A stretch of 23,514 bases of DNA, taken from assembly GCA_934476075.1 (NCBI GenBank), contig CAKSNH010000025.1, positions 1 through 23,514 on the forward strand, given 5' to 3'. Below, piece after piece: positions 7,225 through 15,529 of this stretch. The position numbers and the translations under genes are program-made. How positions within the stretch are numbered: position 1 is the stretch's first letter; every line of letters begins with the position of its first letter. Under the pieces are notes generated by a model, which was not told where the DNA came from, did not search any database, and worked only from the letters and a program-made list of their open reading frames with translations. The DNA comes from an uncultured Clostridia bacterium. Its GTDB lineage: Bacteria > Bacillota > Clostridia > UBA1381.

Positions 7225-9117
7225 TTACTTTAATTTACTTAGTATATCATCTATTTCCGCCTGTGTAATATTCGGCTTTGTGATTGTATCCATGTATTCA
7301 CCGCAGCTGTCAATTCCGACTTCGGCTATTTTCGCTGTCAGCTTATCTCTGTCCACACTGTCGAAATAATCCTGTGCATAATCCCAGCCCATAGCCGATG
7401 TACCGCCTATGTCCGCTCCGTATGCCAAAGTAAACTGTACTCTCACCACATCGCCGTCTGTCAGATAATAATCGGAAAATCCCACATTCGGGAATATACC
7501 GTTTACACAATACATCCAGCCGGAGCCCTGTGTGAAATTAAATTCACCGAGTTCGCCCTCGTTGTAATCGTTTTCATTAACCGTATATGAATTTTCCTCT
7601 AATTTTTCTTTTAATACATCGGATATTTTCGGTGAGAAATTCTGCAAATTCTTAACCGTTGATAAATAATATCCGTTTTCAACCGAGCCTGTGTATATGC
7701 TTTCGATATTGTATTTTTCTAGCAAATCACTAAGTGTCTGAGCCGCATTAATACCCTCTTTAATGTCAGCTTTAACAGGTGCTATTATATACCCTCCGCC
7801 GACAGTGAATGCCTCGATACACCATACCGACTGACCTATCACGTCGCCGTAATCCGCACTTTCGTATACAACCGAATATTCCTTTACGTTTTCGGCTCCG
7901 TTTTTGTCGGTCGCACTTACAACAATTTTATTTTCACCCTCATTTTCAAATAGAATTGTAAAACTTGTCTTTGTTGTATCGTCCCAAGTCGGTGCAACGT
8001 CTTTGCCGTTTAACGTAAGCTTGCAGCTTATTTTTTCGCCGTCTGTATTCTTCGCCCATACATCAACAACCTTTTTGCTGCCCTTTTGCACCATGCCGTC
8101 CTGAATATTCGTTTCAATAGTCGGCACATTCTGCGGTGTTTCGGTAGGAGTTGTTGTCGGTTCGGCAGACGGAGTAGGAGTAGGCTTGCTTGACGAGCTT
8201 GTGCCTAACGATATTGCAGGTTCTTCCGTATTTTCGGGTTCTTCCGTCACCTCCGGAGCCGGAGTTTGGGTAATATCCTCATTTATAACATTGTCATATT
8301 GTTTTATAACCTTACCGATATTACATTCGCCCTGTAAAGCCACAACACTGTCCTTGCCGCTCTTTACAATAACTCTGCCCGATACGGCTGTATTTCTCAA
8401 TATAACCTTGCCCGTTCCGATACCGTCTGTTATAATCAAATCCCCGTCAATATTTACGCCGTTTAATACAACGCCGTCCGCATTGACTATACAAATACCC
8501 TTTTGATTTCCTTTGTATTCCGCCGCCTTTGAATAAATCTCACCGATTATATTGTCAAGCAATTTCACCGTTTCCGCACGGGTTATATTGTTCTCTGCAT
8601 TCAGATTACCGTTATCGCCGTTCATATACCCATTGTTGACCATACCGATAACGTATTCATATGCCCAGTCGGCAATCTTGCCTAAATCGTTGAAAGTGTA
8701 TTCGGGCTTGCGTGCCTTTTGCACATCAAACGTGCGTGCAATCATCACAGCCGCCTCTTGACGGGTAATTTCATCATTCGGACGTATCGTATCCGCAAAA
8801 CCGCTCATTATTTCAGCCTTGTTCAAAGCCAAAATCGAGTCTGTGTAAAAATTATCGTCCAAATCCGAGAACGTGTTCTCAGATTTTTCACTGAAATTCA
8901 TAATACGGTTAATAATAACCGCCATTTCTCCACGGGTTATGTTCTCATCGGGATAAAAATTCCCGTTATCCCCTTTTATTATCCCCAACCCGCTCCATTT
9001 TTCTATAATATCGCCTGCCCAGTGTCCCGATACATCGGAATACTTATCGGCAAAAGATATACTTATGCACGAAACGGATAATACCAACGTCAGTAAAACA
9101 GATAATAACTTTTTCAT
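7225..9117 (-). CDS. SLH-anchored surface protein with C-terminal DUF4430 domain
   Basis: This 630-aa protein has a signal peptide (1-23) and three S-layer homology domains (about 25-73, 82-132 and 140-195) with the typical ITRGE, ITRQE and ITRAE motifs. A short beta-rich segment (205-270) and a Thr/Pro/Glu-rich wall-spanning linker (283-332) follow, then an Ig-like region (about 335-420) and DUF4430 (about 430-573). The last contains GSGWMYCVNGIFPNVG and DGDVVRVQFTLAYGADIGG. SLH domains bind pyruvylated secondary cell-wall polymer, so DUF4430 would be displayed on the outer wall. I chose the ATG at 9117, with GAGGAG 7-8 nt upstream; an ATG 15 nt earlier overlaps that site. Within the cobalamin-controlled unit it is a plausible outermost corrinoid-capture protein (inference). 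Confidence 0.88.
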   Translation of the reverse strand: MKKLLSVLLTLVLSVSCISISFADKYSDVSGHWAGDIIEKWSGLGIIKGDNGNFYPDENITRGEMAVIINRIMNFSEKSENTFSDLDDNFYTDSILALNKAEIMSGFADTIRPNDEITRQEAAVMIARTFDVQKARKPEYTFNDLGKIADWAYEYVIGMVNNGYMNGDNGNLNAENNITRAETVKLLDNIIGEIYSKAAEYKGNQKGICIVNADGVVLNGVNIDGDLIITDGIGTGKVILRNTAVSGRVIVKSGKDSVVALQGECNIGKVIKQYDNVINEDITQTPAPEVTEEPENTEEPAISLGTSSSSKPTPTPSAEPTTTPTETPQNVPTIETNIQDGMVQKGSKKVVDVWAKNTDGEKISCKLTLNGKDVAPTWDDTTKTSFTILFENEGENKIVVSATDKNGAENVKEYSVVYESADYGDVIGQSVWCIEAFTVGGGYIIAPVKADIKEGINAAQTLSDLLEKYNIESIYTGSVENGYYLSTVKNLQNFSPKISDVLKEKLEENSYTVNENDYNEGELGEFNFTQGSGWMYCVNGIFPNVGFSDYYLTDGDVVRVQFTLAYGADIGGTSAMGWDYAQDYFDSVDRDKLTAKIAEVGIDSCGEYMDTITKPNITQAEIDDILSKLK

Positions 9118-9171
9118 TAAAATTCTCCTCATTCAGAATGGAATTTTGCCGTTTTGTCATAAATAAAAGTC

Positions 9172-9197
9172 GGAAAAAGCGATAAATCGCTTTTTCC
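9172..9197 (-). terminator. 26-nt palindrome, possible attenuating terminator after the 1449-aa gene
   Basis: GGAAAAAGCGAT (9172-9183) and ATCGCTTTTTCC (9186-9197) form a perfect 12-bp inverted repeat. In the direction of transcription the stem ends in a T-rich stretch and is followed by GACTTTTATTT. It lies between the first and second structural genes and could cause partial termination, keeping the large first gene more abundant than those downstream. Since the next gene has no obvious promoter in the 90-nt gap, complete termination seems unlikely. Confidence 0.55.
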
Positions 9198-9207
9198 AAC
9201 CAATAAT

Positions 9208-12200
9208 TTATCTTATTGTCTTGGTGTATGGTTTGCTTAGATTTGTGCTGTCCCAGATAAATACTGCTGTATTTTCTCCGTCTTGTGCGGCACATTCAGC
9301 CTCAATCATATTATCACCGGCTTTAAGTTCAACAGGTGTCACAACAATTCCCGTCATAACATCATTTTCGTATTTGGCAACGAAAATATTTACTGTCAAA
9401 TCATTGCTTGTGTTTGCAGAAATAATAATCTTACCGTCAGCCTTCCAATATTTTTGGAAGTTGACTTCATCACCGTCAATATCAAAATCGGCATTGCTCT
9501 TTGCATTTGCATATGCACTCATCTTATTATACGCTGTTGTCTTAACTTCGTCAATATCTTCCGCTGTTGTTTTTTCAGCTATTTCCAAAAGTGCCTTATC
9601 TTTTATTTCTGTAACCTTTTCCAACATTTCACTTTCTGCCTTTTCCGACAATTCGGTATAAGCAGAATTGATGTACTCTGCGGCACTTTCCTTTGCCAAA
9701 TCCAAATCTGTCTTTTCTGTCAAAAGCATCATTTGTGTGTAACCGTCATTTCTTGCCGACAATACATCTTCGGCACTTTCCTTTGCATTTACACTTTCTA
9801 TTGCACTTTCTTTTATCACGTCAGCCTTTGCAAGAACATTTTCACTTGTTACATTATCTTTGACATATGAATATGTGTCGTTCAAAAATTCAACCGCATT
9901 AATCTTTGCAAGTTCAAGTTCTGATTTTTTGATAATGTTAAGTTTGTATTCTCTCGGTGTGTTGTCGTCCGCAACCTTGATTGTAACCGCTGTTTCATTC
10001 TCGGCAAGAGTAATCGGGCTGTACTCAACCTCTTTTGTCATTACTTCTTTTTCTTCACCGTTTACGGTAACATTGTTTGTTCCAATCAACTTTTCAACGC
10101 CTATAACCACTTTTTCTTGGTCAGCCGGAACATAAGTATAGTATTCATTTTGTGTAACGTCTATATCTTTACCGTGTGTCGAATACAAAATACCGTAAGG
10201 ACTTTCAAACGCCGCCGTACTTTCGGTATCGTCCTCACCCTTTACAATATCCTTAACATTAATTTTTTGAAGCACGCCTCTTGCATATGCTCCGTTAGTC
10301 TTGTAAACTATGTATGTGTATACTTCGCCTTTTCCGTAAATCGGATTTTTCGGAGTAACCGCAATTTCCATGTAAAGAGTTTTTTCGCCTGTAACTACGC
10401 CTGTACCAAGTTCTAATGCTTCACCGGCTTTTAGCGGATATATGTGTTTCTCGGTATCTCCTTCTTCCCAGTATCTGAATTCCATATTAACAGCCGAATT
10501 TGCGGGAACTGCCGTTACCGTAAAAGGATATACCTCATTGTATGTACCGAATGTAGCTGTTGTGATTTTTTTGTTTGCAGTTTTCTCTGTTGTATTTGCT
10601 ATTGAGAATAATTTCAGCCATGCAGCACTTCCGTCCAAAATATTCACACTCGATAAATTGCAGTATGAACTTCTTGCATTGTCCAAATAGCTCAAATCGT
10701 CATTCTTTGCAACTTCAATATCCACCTCAGGCAATGTAGAGAATTGTCCTGCAACTGCCGACGCATTAAAGTTAGCGCCTATACCTGTATCTGTAAGATT
10801 TCTGTGTGCACCGAATTGTGAGCCCATGCTCGACATCGGAATATATCCGTCAGTCAATTTGTATGTTCCTTCGTCCCATACAGTAAATGTCAATGCGTGA
10901 TTGCTTATAAAATCATATTGAGTACCCTTGCTGCTTACCGAACCGCCGTCGGAAGTTTTATAAGCCACTTTCATAGTACCGCCGAAACCCGGATTATAAA
11001 TACCGCTGAATTTCGGAACAGGCATATGAAGTCCGTCAAAGCTTACGCTGACCGTATCACCCTGTTTAACAGGCTGTTCCGGATTTGTCACATTTGTAAT
11101 ATTAACTTTAAGCTTACCGCCCTTTACAACAAGATATTCTTCCGCATCGCCTGCCGCAACCTTGATAATATTGTTCCCTTCGTTTATCTTAACTGTATAT
11201 TTTCCGTTTTCATCAGGTGCATAAGCTGTATCACCCACGCTTACGTTTAGTTCTGCGTCTGCTTTCGGCTCAAAAGTAAATGTACCGTTGTCGCCTGTGA
11301 AATATACCGTATCAAATTCCGAATCCCATGTTGTGTTAAGGTCTATTTTTGTTTGAACATCGCCGTCAACGTTTACAACAAACATACCCTCTCTTGACGG
11401 GTCAATCGCACCGTATATACCTGTGTAGTTTGTTTTTCCGCCGATTTCGATAGCGTCATAGGTAACCTTAACTACGCTCACACCCGGTTTTACCGCTGTC
11501 AAAACAGCATTTTGTCCGTCTTGTTTTAAAGTAACCGAATCACCCGATACAATCTCATAATGGAAATCAGGTTCAATCATCATATTAGCAGTATCGCTGT
11601 CTATAATCTGCCATGCCGCACGGTATGCTCTTACCTTGAATGTATCGTCACTGTTCATTCTAAGATAATTTTGGCTGTTGATATTTAAAAGTACGCTGTC
11701 CTCCATACGTTTACCCAAAGTAGTTGTTCTGTCATATTCGGGACGTACTTTCGGATTTTCGTCATCAGCAAATGTTACTGTTGCAGCTGCTTTTTCTTCA
11801 CTGCTCAAATCCAAATAACCTGCTTTTGTAATCTTGCCGTCCATCTGCACACGGTATCTGTAACCGCTTCCGCTTTTCGGCACTCTGAATGTATATGTGC
11901 TTGTATTATCCGCATTATCCTCTTTTGTCTTATATGCAACATCTTCATTATAGAAATTCTTTATTTGATGTGAAATAGTTACAGTTGCATCTGTCGGTGC
12001 AGTAATATTACAGCTGATAAGTGTAGGCAAAGTTCCACTCGCTGTTAATGCCGTTGTACCTGTTGACACTGTTCTGTTAAGCATAGTATTTATGCCGTAA
12101 TCATCTGCACGCTTGGCAGTCGGAATTAATTGGTATGTATATAATTCCGCATTTCCGCCCGCATAAAGCATATATGAATAAACTGTTCTTTCCTTATCGT

Positions 12201-13557
12201 CAAGATAGCTGTCGCCGCACTGTGCAATTTTTCCGTCAGCGTCAATTACCTTTGTATAGAAATCATCTGTTGTCGCATAATATTTTTGTTCCGATTCATC
12301 GGTAAATTGCGTAGTCGAATAAATACCTACCTGTCTTAAATAAACTTCACATTCACCGCCGCCTGTACCGTCAACGTTGACCGTAAGCGGAATATCAAAT
12401 GTCATACCGCCAAGGCTCTTTCCGTCCTTGTCTGTCGCACGGTAGCTGTATGTACCCTTAGGCAACTGCATTTTGTAAACGTGATAACTATTCTTTTCGT
12501 TAATGACTTCAACGCCTTCATCTGTTGCCTTGATGGCTTTGTCCAATACGTCATAACCGTTTTCGTCAAAGCCTGTGTTTGTGTAAAATCTCACATTTGC
12601 GTCTGACGGTGCAGCCTTTACGGTAACGCTGTATAGCTCGTCTGACGGTAAGAATTCGGCTGTATCTTCAAATTTAATGTTAAGCTTATAAATTTGTCCT
12701 TTTTCGCTGTCTGATGTTCCGCCTGCCTGTGCATTCATTGTAGCCCAGCCATCCAAACCGCAGCCTACCGTAATAACATCGCCGTCACTTACAGGAATAT
12801 CCTGAGTACGCTTGTAAAAACCAAGTTTTTCCGTCAAATCGGTTGTATTCTTCTTTGAACCGTTTAACTCATCTTTATAATCAGCCTCGCCTGTTATTTG
12901 AGGACCTTTCACTTCGTCATATGAAACCTCGGCATTTTTGTATATTCTTGTCTGGAAATTCTTGTTTGACGCTGTCGGAGTTACTCTGATACATTCCGTA
13001 TCATAAGGAACGGTAAGAGTATACTCTGTCACATCAGATGAAAATTCTTTATCAAGCCTACCTGTATTTACAGTCAGACTTTTAAGAGTTTTGTCATTGT
13101 TGCTCCATGAACCGCCCAAATCTTCACCGTAACCGTTTGATGTGTACATAAATTTAACCACATCTCCGTCGGATACATAAAATGAATTTAAACCTGAACT
13201 TGTAAACCAATCGTTAAGTGTTCCCATCCAACCGCTTTGACTTCCGCCGTCAGATGCACTCAATCCATTTATTTCGGTAACATATCCGCTGTCCATACCT
13301 GTCTGGGTATATTCTTTCGCCTCAACAGCCTTCTGAGCTATTGACATAGCCGTGTCCCCGTCTTCCAGTGCAACAGGATACATATCAATCAGCTGACCTG
13401 TCCACTTTGCTCCCTCAGCTGTATATGTAGTATTTTCAATAGTTACATATGCAGTTGGTGTTTCTGCCGACGCAAAACTTACATTAGGCAGCAGTGCAAT
13501 AAGCATTGCAGCTATCATAACGTAGGATAGCGTTCTTCTCATAATGTTCTTTAACAT
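9208..13557 (-). CDS. Large secreted protein with N-terminal DUF4430 and Ig/cadherin-like domains
   Basis: This 1449-aa protein starts with a signal peptide (1-30) and a DUF4430 domain (about 37-149). That domain has SGWMGTLNDWF and DGDVVKFMYTSNGYGEDLGG, matching the pattern in the other two DUF4430 proteins here. It is followed by cadherin-like and other beta-sandwich segments across most of the length. Near the C-terminus are two related helical repeats (about 1215-1350, FIVAR/DUF1542-like in look) and a final beta-rich domain. There is no SLH, LPXTG or C-terminal membrane helix, so how it is kept on the cell is unclear. The start has GGGAGG about 10 nt upstream. As the first gene after the cobalamin riboswitch and terminator, it is directly B12-controlled. 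A role as surface corrinoid binder or scaffold is inferred. Confidence 0.88.
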   Translation of the reverse strand: MLKNIMRRTLSYVMIAAMLIALLPNVSFASAETPTAYVTIENTTYTAEGAKWTGQLIDMYPVALEDGDTAMSIAQKAVEAKEYTQTGMDSGYVTEINGLSASDGGSQSGWMGTLNDWFTSSGLNSFYVSDGDVVKFMYTSNGYGEDLGGSWSNNDKTLKSLTVNTGRLDKEFSSDVTEYTLTVPYDTECIRVTPTASNKNFQTRIYKNAEVSYDEVKGPQITGEADYKDELNGSKKNTTDLTEKLGFYKRTQDIPVSDGDVITVGCGLDGWATMNAQAGGTSDSEKGQIYKLNIKFEDTAEFLPSDELYSVTVKAAPSDANVRFYTNTGFDENGYDVLDKAIKATDEGVEVINEKNSYHVYKMQLPKGTYSYRATDKDGKSLGGMTFDIPLTVNVDGTGGGECEVYLRQVGIYSTTQFTDESEQKYYATTDDFYTKVIDADGKIAQCGDSYLDDKERTVYSYMLYAGGNAELYTYQLIPTAKRADDYGINTMLNRTVSTGTTALTASGTLPTLISCNITAPTDATVTISHQIKNFYNEDVAYKTKEDNADNTSTYTFRVPKSGSGYRYRVQMDGKITKAGYLDLSSEEKAAATVTFADDENPKVRPEYDRTTTLGKRMEDSVLLNINSQNYLRMNSDDTFKVRAYRAAWQIIDSDTANMMIEPDFHYEIVSGDSVTLKQDGQNAVLTAVKPGVSVVKVTYDAIEIGGKTNYTGIYGAIDPSREGMFVVNVDGDVQTKIDLNTTWDSEFDTVYFTGDNGTFTFEPKADAELNVSVGDTAYAPDENGKYTVKINEGNNIIKVAAGDAEEYLVVKGGKLKVNITNVTNPEQPVKQGDTVSVSFDGLHMPVPKFSGIYNPGFGGTMKVAYKTSDGGSVSSKGTQYDFISNHALTFTVWDEGTYKLTDGYIPMSSMGSQFGAHRNLTDTGIGANFNASAVAGQFSTLPEVDIEVAKNDDLSYLDNARSSYCNLSSVNILDGSAAWLKLFSIANTTEKTANKKITTATFGTYNEVYPFTVTAVPANSAVNMEFRYWEEGDTEKHIYPLKAGEALELGTGVVTGEKTLYMEIAVTPKNPIYGKGEVYTYIVYKTNGAYARGVLQKINVKDIVKGEDDTESTAAFESPYGILYSTHGKDIDVTQNEYYTYVPADQEKVVIGVEKLIGTNNVTVNGEEKEVMTKEVEYSPITLAENETAVTIKVADDNTPREYKLNIIKKSELELAKINAVEFLNDTYSYVKDNVTSENVLAKADVIKESAIESVNAKESAEDVLSARNDGYTQMMLLTEKTDLDLAKESAAEYINSAYTELSEKAESEMLEKVTEIKDKALLEIAEKTTAEDIDEVKTTAYNKMSAYANAKSNADFDIDGDEVNFQKYWKADGKIIISANTSNDLTVNIFVAKYENDVMTGIVVTPVELKAGDNMIEAECAAQDGENTAVFIWDSTNLSKPYTKTIR

Positions 13558-13654
13558 TCTCGCAATTCCTCCCTAAAATAATTATGTGGTACAATTTTGA
13601 CAATAGCACGTCATTATTCCTGCTTTTGGAACACATACCATTCTTTCATGCAAC

Positions 13655-13690
13655 AAAAAAACGTGCTCCGACTTCACAAAGTCAAGCACG
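13655..13690 (-). terminator. Riboswitch-controlled intrinsic terminator
   Basis: In the direction of transcription the stem CGTGCT-T-GACTT / AAGTC-GG-AGCACG (13662-13690, loop TGTG) runs straight into seven Ts (13655-13661). It lies between the cobalamin riboswitch and the first gene, where an off-switch expression platform is expected. Confidence 0.85.
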
Positions 13691-13755
13691 CAAAAATAAA
13701 AGGGTATAAAAAACTATATCCAAATAAACAAACCAAACGCACTTATCCAATAACC

Positions 13756-13764
13756 TGTGGAGTC
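13756..13764 (-). promoter_or_regulatory. Candidate antiterminator strand of the B12 expression platform
   Basis: On the transcript this segment reads GACTCCACA. It can pair with TGTGAAGTC, the loop and 3' arm of the terminator, in 8 of 9 positions. The two structures are mutually exclusive, so this could form when no cobalamin is bound. No folding calculation was done. Confidence 0.4.
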
Positions 13765-13794
13765 AATGAGTATAAGAAATAATAAAATTTCTCA

Positions 13795-13968
13795 TAAATA
13801 TCGGCAGGTCTTCCGACTCGGACATCATAACCGGCTTTTTACCTTCCCAAAACCAAAGTTTCAGTGGCTGCATAAAGCACAAAAGCGGCTCCGTCATTAC
13901 GGCAGCAGGTCTGTTTGAGATTTTCACTCAATTCCCTATTATCGTATTTTACTACGCACCGATATTTT
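13795..13968 (-). promoter_or_regulatory. Cobalamin riboswitch
   Basis: The reverse strand carries the conserved landmarks in order: TCGGTGC near the 5' side, GGGAATTGAGTGAAAATC, the GCCGTAA segment, GCCACTG followed by GGGAAGG, and the B12-box AGTCGGAAGACCTGCC. The outer P1 helix is visible as AAATATCGG at the 5' end and CCGATATTT at the 3' end. Binding of cobalamin is expected to favour the downstream terminator and shut off the whole unit. Confidence 0.95.
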
Positions 13969-13992
13969 TACTATATTAAATTGTATGCTATA

Positions 13993-14021
13993 ATGCTATC
14001 ATTTATGCATACTTTTGTCAA
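13993..14021 (-). promoter_or_regulatory. Sigma-A promoter of the cobalamin-controlled unit
   Basis: A perfect -35 TTGACA (14016-14021) and a -10 TAGCAT (13993-13998, 4 of 6 to consensus) are separated by 17 nt. Transcription would start about 15-20 nt before the riboswitch P1 helix. Confidence 0.75.
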
Positions 14022-14086
14022 CCACAATATTACATAAAACGTCACGATTTGCATACATCTTTTTGTACATAATCCATAGTTTAAGC

Positions 14087-14362
14087 CTATAATATGCTTA
14101 CGGAGAACTTGTCCGTGGCATATCTACACTGTGTTTCTCTGATAAAATCCGCATAATCTCCACGCCTGTGTTCGGGTATACGTTTTAAAATCAAGTTCGG
14201 CAATTCACCCGATATTACCTTAACATCGGATAATAACCCCAATAAAAGTCCTTTCTTTTTTGCCTTTTCTAAATTAGTCACATTCACCTGCGATATAAAC
14301 ATCTTGCCAATCTGATGTATTTCAATAATTGTAATATCGTCCCATTTTAACAAAATACACAT
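14087..14362 (-). CDS. Hypothetical 91-aa protein
   Basis: I do not recognise a family. The 91-aa product is soluble, with a beta-rich N-terminal part (DDITIIEIHQIGKMFISQVNV) and a basic, Arg-rich second half (RIPEHRRGDYADFIRETQCR) that suggests nucleic-acid or protein binding. The ATG at 14362 has GGAGG with a 6-nt spacer, and the gene begins 16 nt after the stop of the helical 278-aa gene, so they are co-transcribed. It ends about 66 nt before the cobalamin promoter with no clear terminator between. Confidence 0.7.
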   Translation of the reverse strand: MCILLKWDDITIIEIHQIGKMFISQVNVTNLEKAKKKGLLLGLLSDVKVISGELPNLILKRIPEHRRGDYADFIRETQCRYATDKFSVSIL

Positions 14363-14378
14363 ATCCGCCCTCCGTATA

Positions 14379-15215
14379 TTATCTGCTCATCTGTATATCA
14401 TTTTTCAGTTTCTTTGATAATTCGTTAATCGTAAATGCACGCTGATTAAGCACACTTGTTTTAACCTCCAAAATGTGCTCATTTTTTGCATAGTCGGCTA
14501 AATTGAAATTGCTGAGCAGACCGTTAATCTCACTGTACATAAGGTATACATTGTGCACAAATTCGTATTGTGCATCATACTTGCCGCTCTTGAAATCTGT
14601 AATTCTTGCCGGTGTCACACTGTCGGAATTGTCATATCGTTCAATTTTTCTTTTCATACCCTCGGCATATAACAGTGCGGTTATCGCCTCCAATTCGGGG
14701 GCAATATACTTATCGTATTTTTCGCCAACCCTGCCGAATAAATCATCACATAACCCTATAATTTTCTCCATCACACCAATATACCTGCACTGACGCTTCA
14801 CAAAACCGATATTTTCGTCATAGTCCTTTTTTGTTTCTTCAAGCCTTTGCTTTAATAATGACGCTTTTTTATGATTTTCTTCTTTGTTGAATTTAATTTT
14901 CTTTTCAAAATACGGTGATGGTATTTTTTCTATATGCTCATATTCCGGCAAAAAATCGTGCTTGTATTCCCCGAATTCCAAATCCCATGTAGAAAATTTC
15001 TTCAAATCAAGGTAAATCCTTTCCGCCAGTTTTCCGTAGATACCCGAAAATTTTCCGTTAAAAACCGATAGCTGTAAGTTGAATTCGTTTATCCTGTCAA
15101 GCACACTTTTTTCGGCAATATCAAAATTATGCGAATAGGCATAATATACCCTGCTCCATTCTTTCTGCACCAACTCCAAATCTTTTCTGTCAGCCAATTT
15201 ATTTAGAAACCACAT
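14379..15215 (-). CDS. Hypothetical helical 278-aa protein
   Basis: The family is not recognised. The 278-aa protein has no signal peptide or membrane helix. It is rich in Lys, Glu and Tyr with long predicted helices. A likely coiled-coil segment, KEENHKKASLLKQRLEETKK, lies around 111-130, and other helical stretches around 140-190 and 235-275. The ribosome site upstream of the ATG at 15215 is weak (GGGG about 12 nt away), so the start is less certain; it may rely on coupling, since the upstream membrane-protein gene stops 15 nt earlier. Co-transcription with a small membrane protein and the 91-aa protein suggests a joint but unknown function. Confidence 0.75.
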   Translation of the reverse strand: MWFLNKLADRKDLELVQKEWSRVYYAYSHNFDIAEKSVLDRINEFNLQLSVFNGKFSGIYGKLAERIYLDLKKFSTWDLEFGEYKHDFLPEYEHIEKIPSPYFEKKIKFNKEENHKKASLLKQRLEETKKDYDENIGFVKRQCRYIGVMEKIIGLCDDLFGRVGEKYDKYIAPELEAITALLYAEGMKRKIERYDNSDSVTPARITDFKSGKYDAQYEFVHNVYLMYSEINGLLSNFNLADYAKNEHILEVKTSVLNQRAFTINELSKKLKNDIQMSR

Positions 15216-15230
15216 AACCCGTTACCCCAT

Positions 15231-15473
15231 TTATATTCTTTTATATGTACATATTTCGCCGTCCGATACCGAAAATTCATATCCGGCACCGCTTTTTGCA
15301 TATACTGTAATCGTATAATCCTTCCGCACACCCTCTGCTTTTATTCTGCCCAATTCAATATTTTCTTCAATATTTACAATCCGTTTCTTTTTTATGCTGT
15401 TTAAGATTAAAATAACCGCTCCGACAATAATACCAAAAAGTACTGCCGCACCAATGACTGCGTATTTTATCAC
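15231..15473 (-). CDS. Small single-pass membrane protein (hypothetical)
   Basis: This 80-aa protein has one N-terminal membrane helix (about 4-24: AVIGAAVLFGIIVGAVILIL), a basic KKKR flank and a short soluble C-terminal domain. The frame is open further upstream to a TTG, but that codon sits at the likely transcription start and has no ribosome site. The GTG at 15473 follows GGGGGGA by about 8 nt and is preferred. The function is unknown. It leads the three-gene operon. Confidence 0.65.
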   Translation of the reverse strand: MIKYAVIGAAVLFGIIVGAVILILNSIKKKRIVNIEENIELGRIKAEGVRKDYTITVYAKSGAGYEFSVSDGEICTYKRI

Positions 15474-15500
15474 TGCATATTCCCCCCGACGCAATAATTT

Positions 15501-15529
15501 AATATATTAATTTGTCTGACTGTTTTCAA
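15501..15529 (-). promoter_or_regulatory. Sigma-A promoter of the three-gene hypothetical operon
   Basis: -35 TTGAAA (15524-15529) and -10 TATATT (15501-15506) have exact 17-nt spacing, just upstream of the small membrane-protein gene. The expected transcription start near 15494 supports the internal GTG start. Confidence 0.65.

Noticed and set aside
6812..7369. 185-aa plus-strand open frame
   Set aside because: It lies opposite the toroid and SLH genes, crosses their gap, has no ribosome site and shows no recognisable domain. It is a shadow of the minus-strand genes.
9283..9870. 195-aa plus-strand open frame rich in Cys and Phe
   Set aside because: It is the antisense of the Lys/Glu-rich helical repeats of the 1449-aa protein. 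The composition is typical of a shadow frame.
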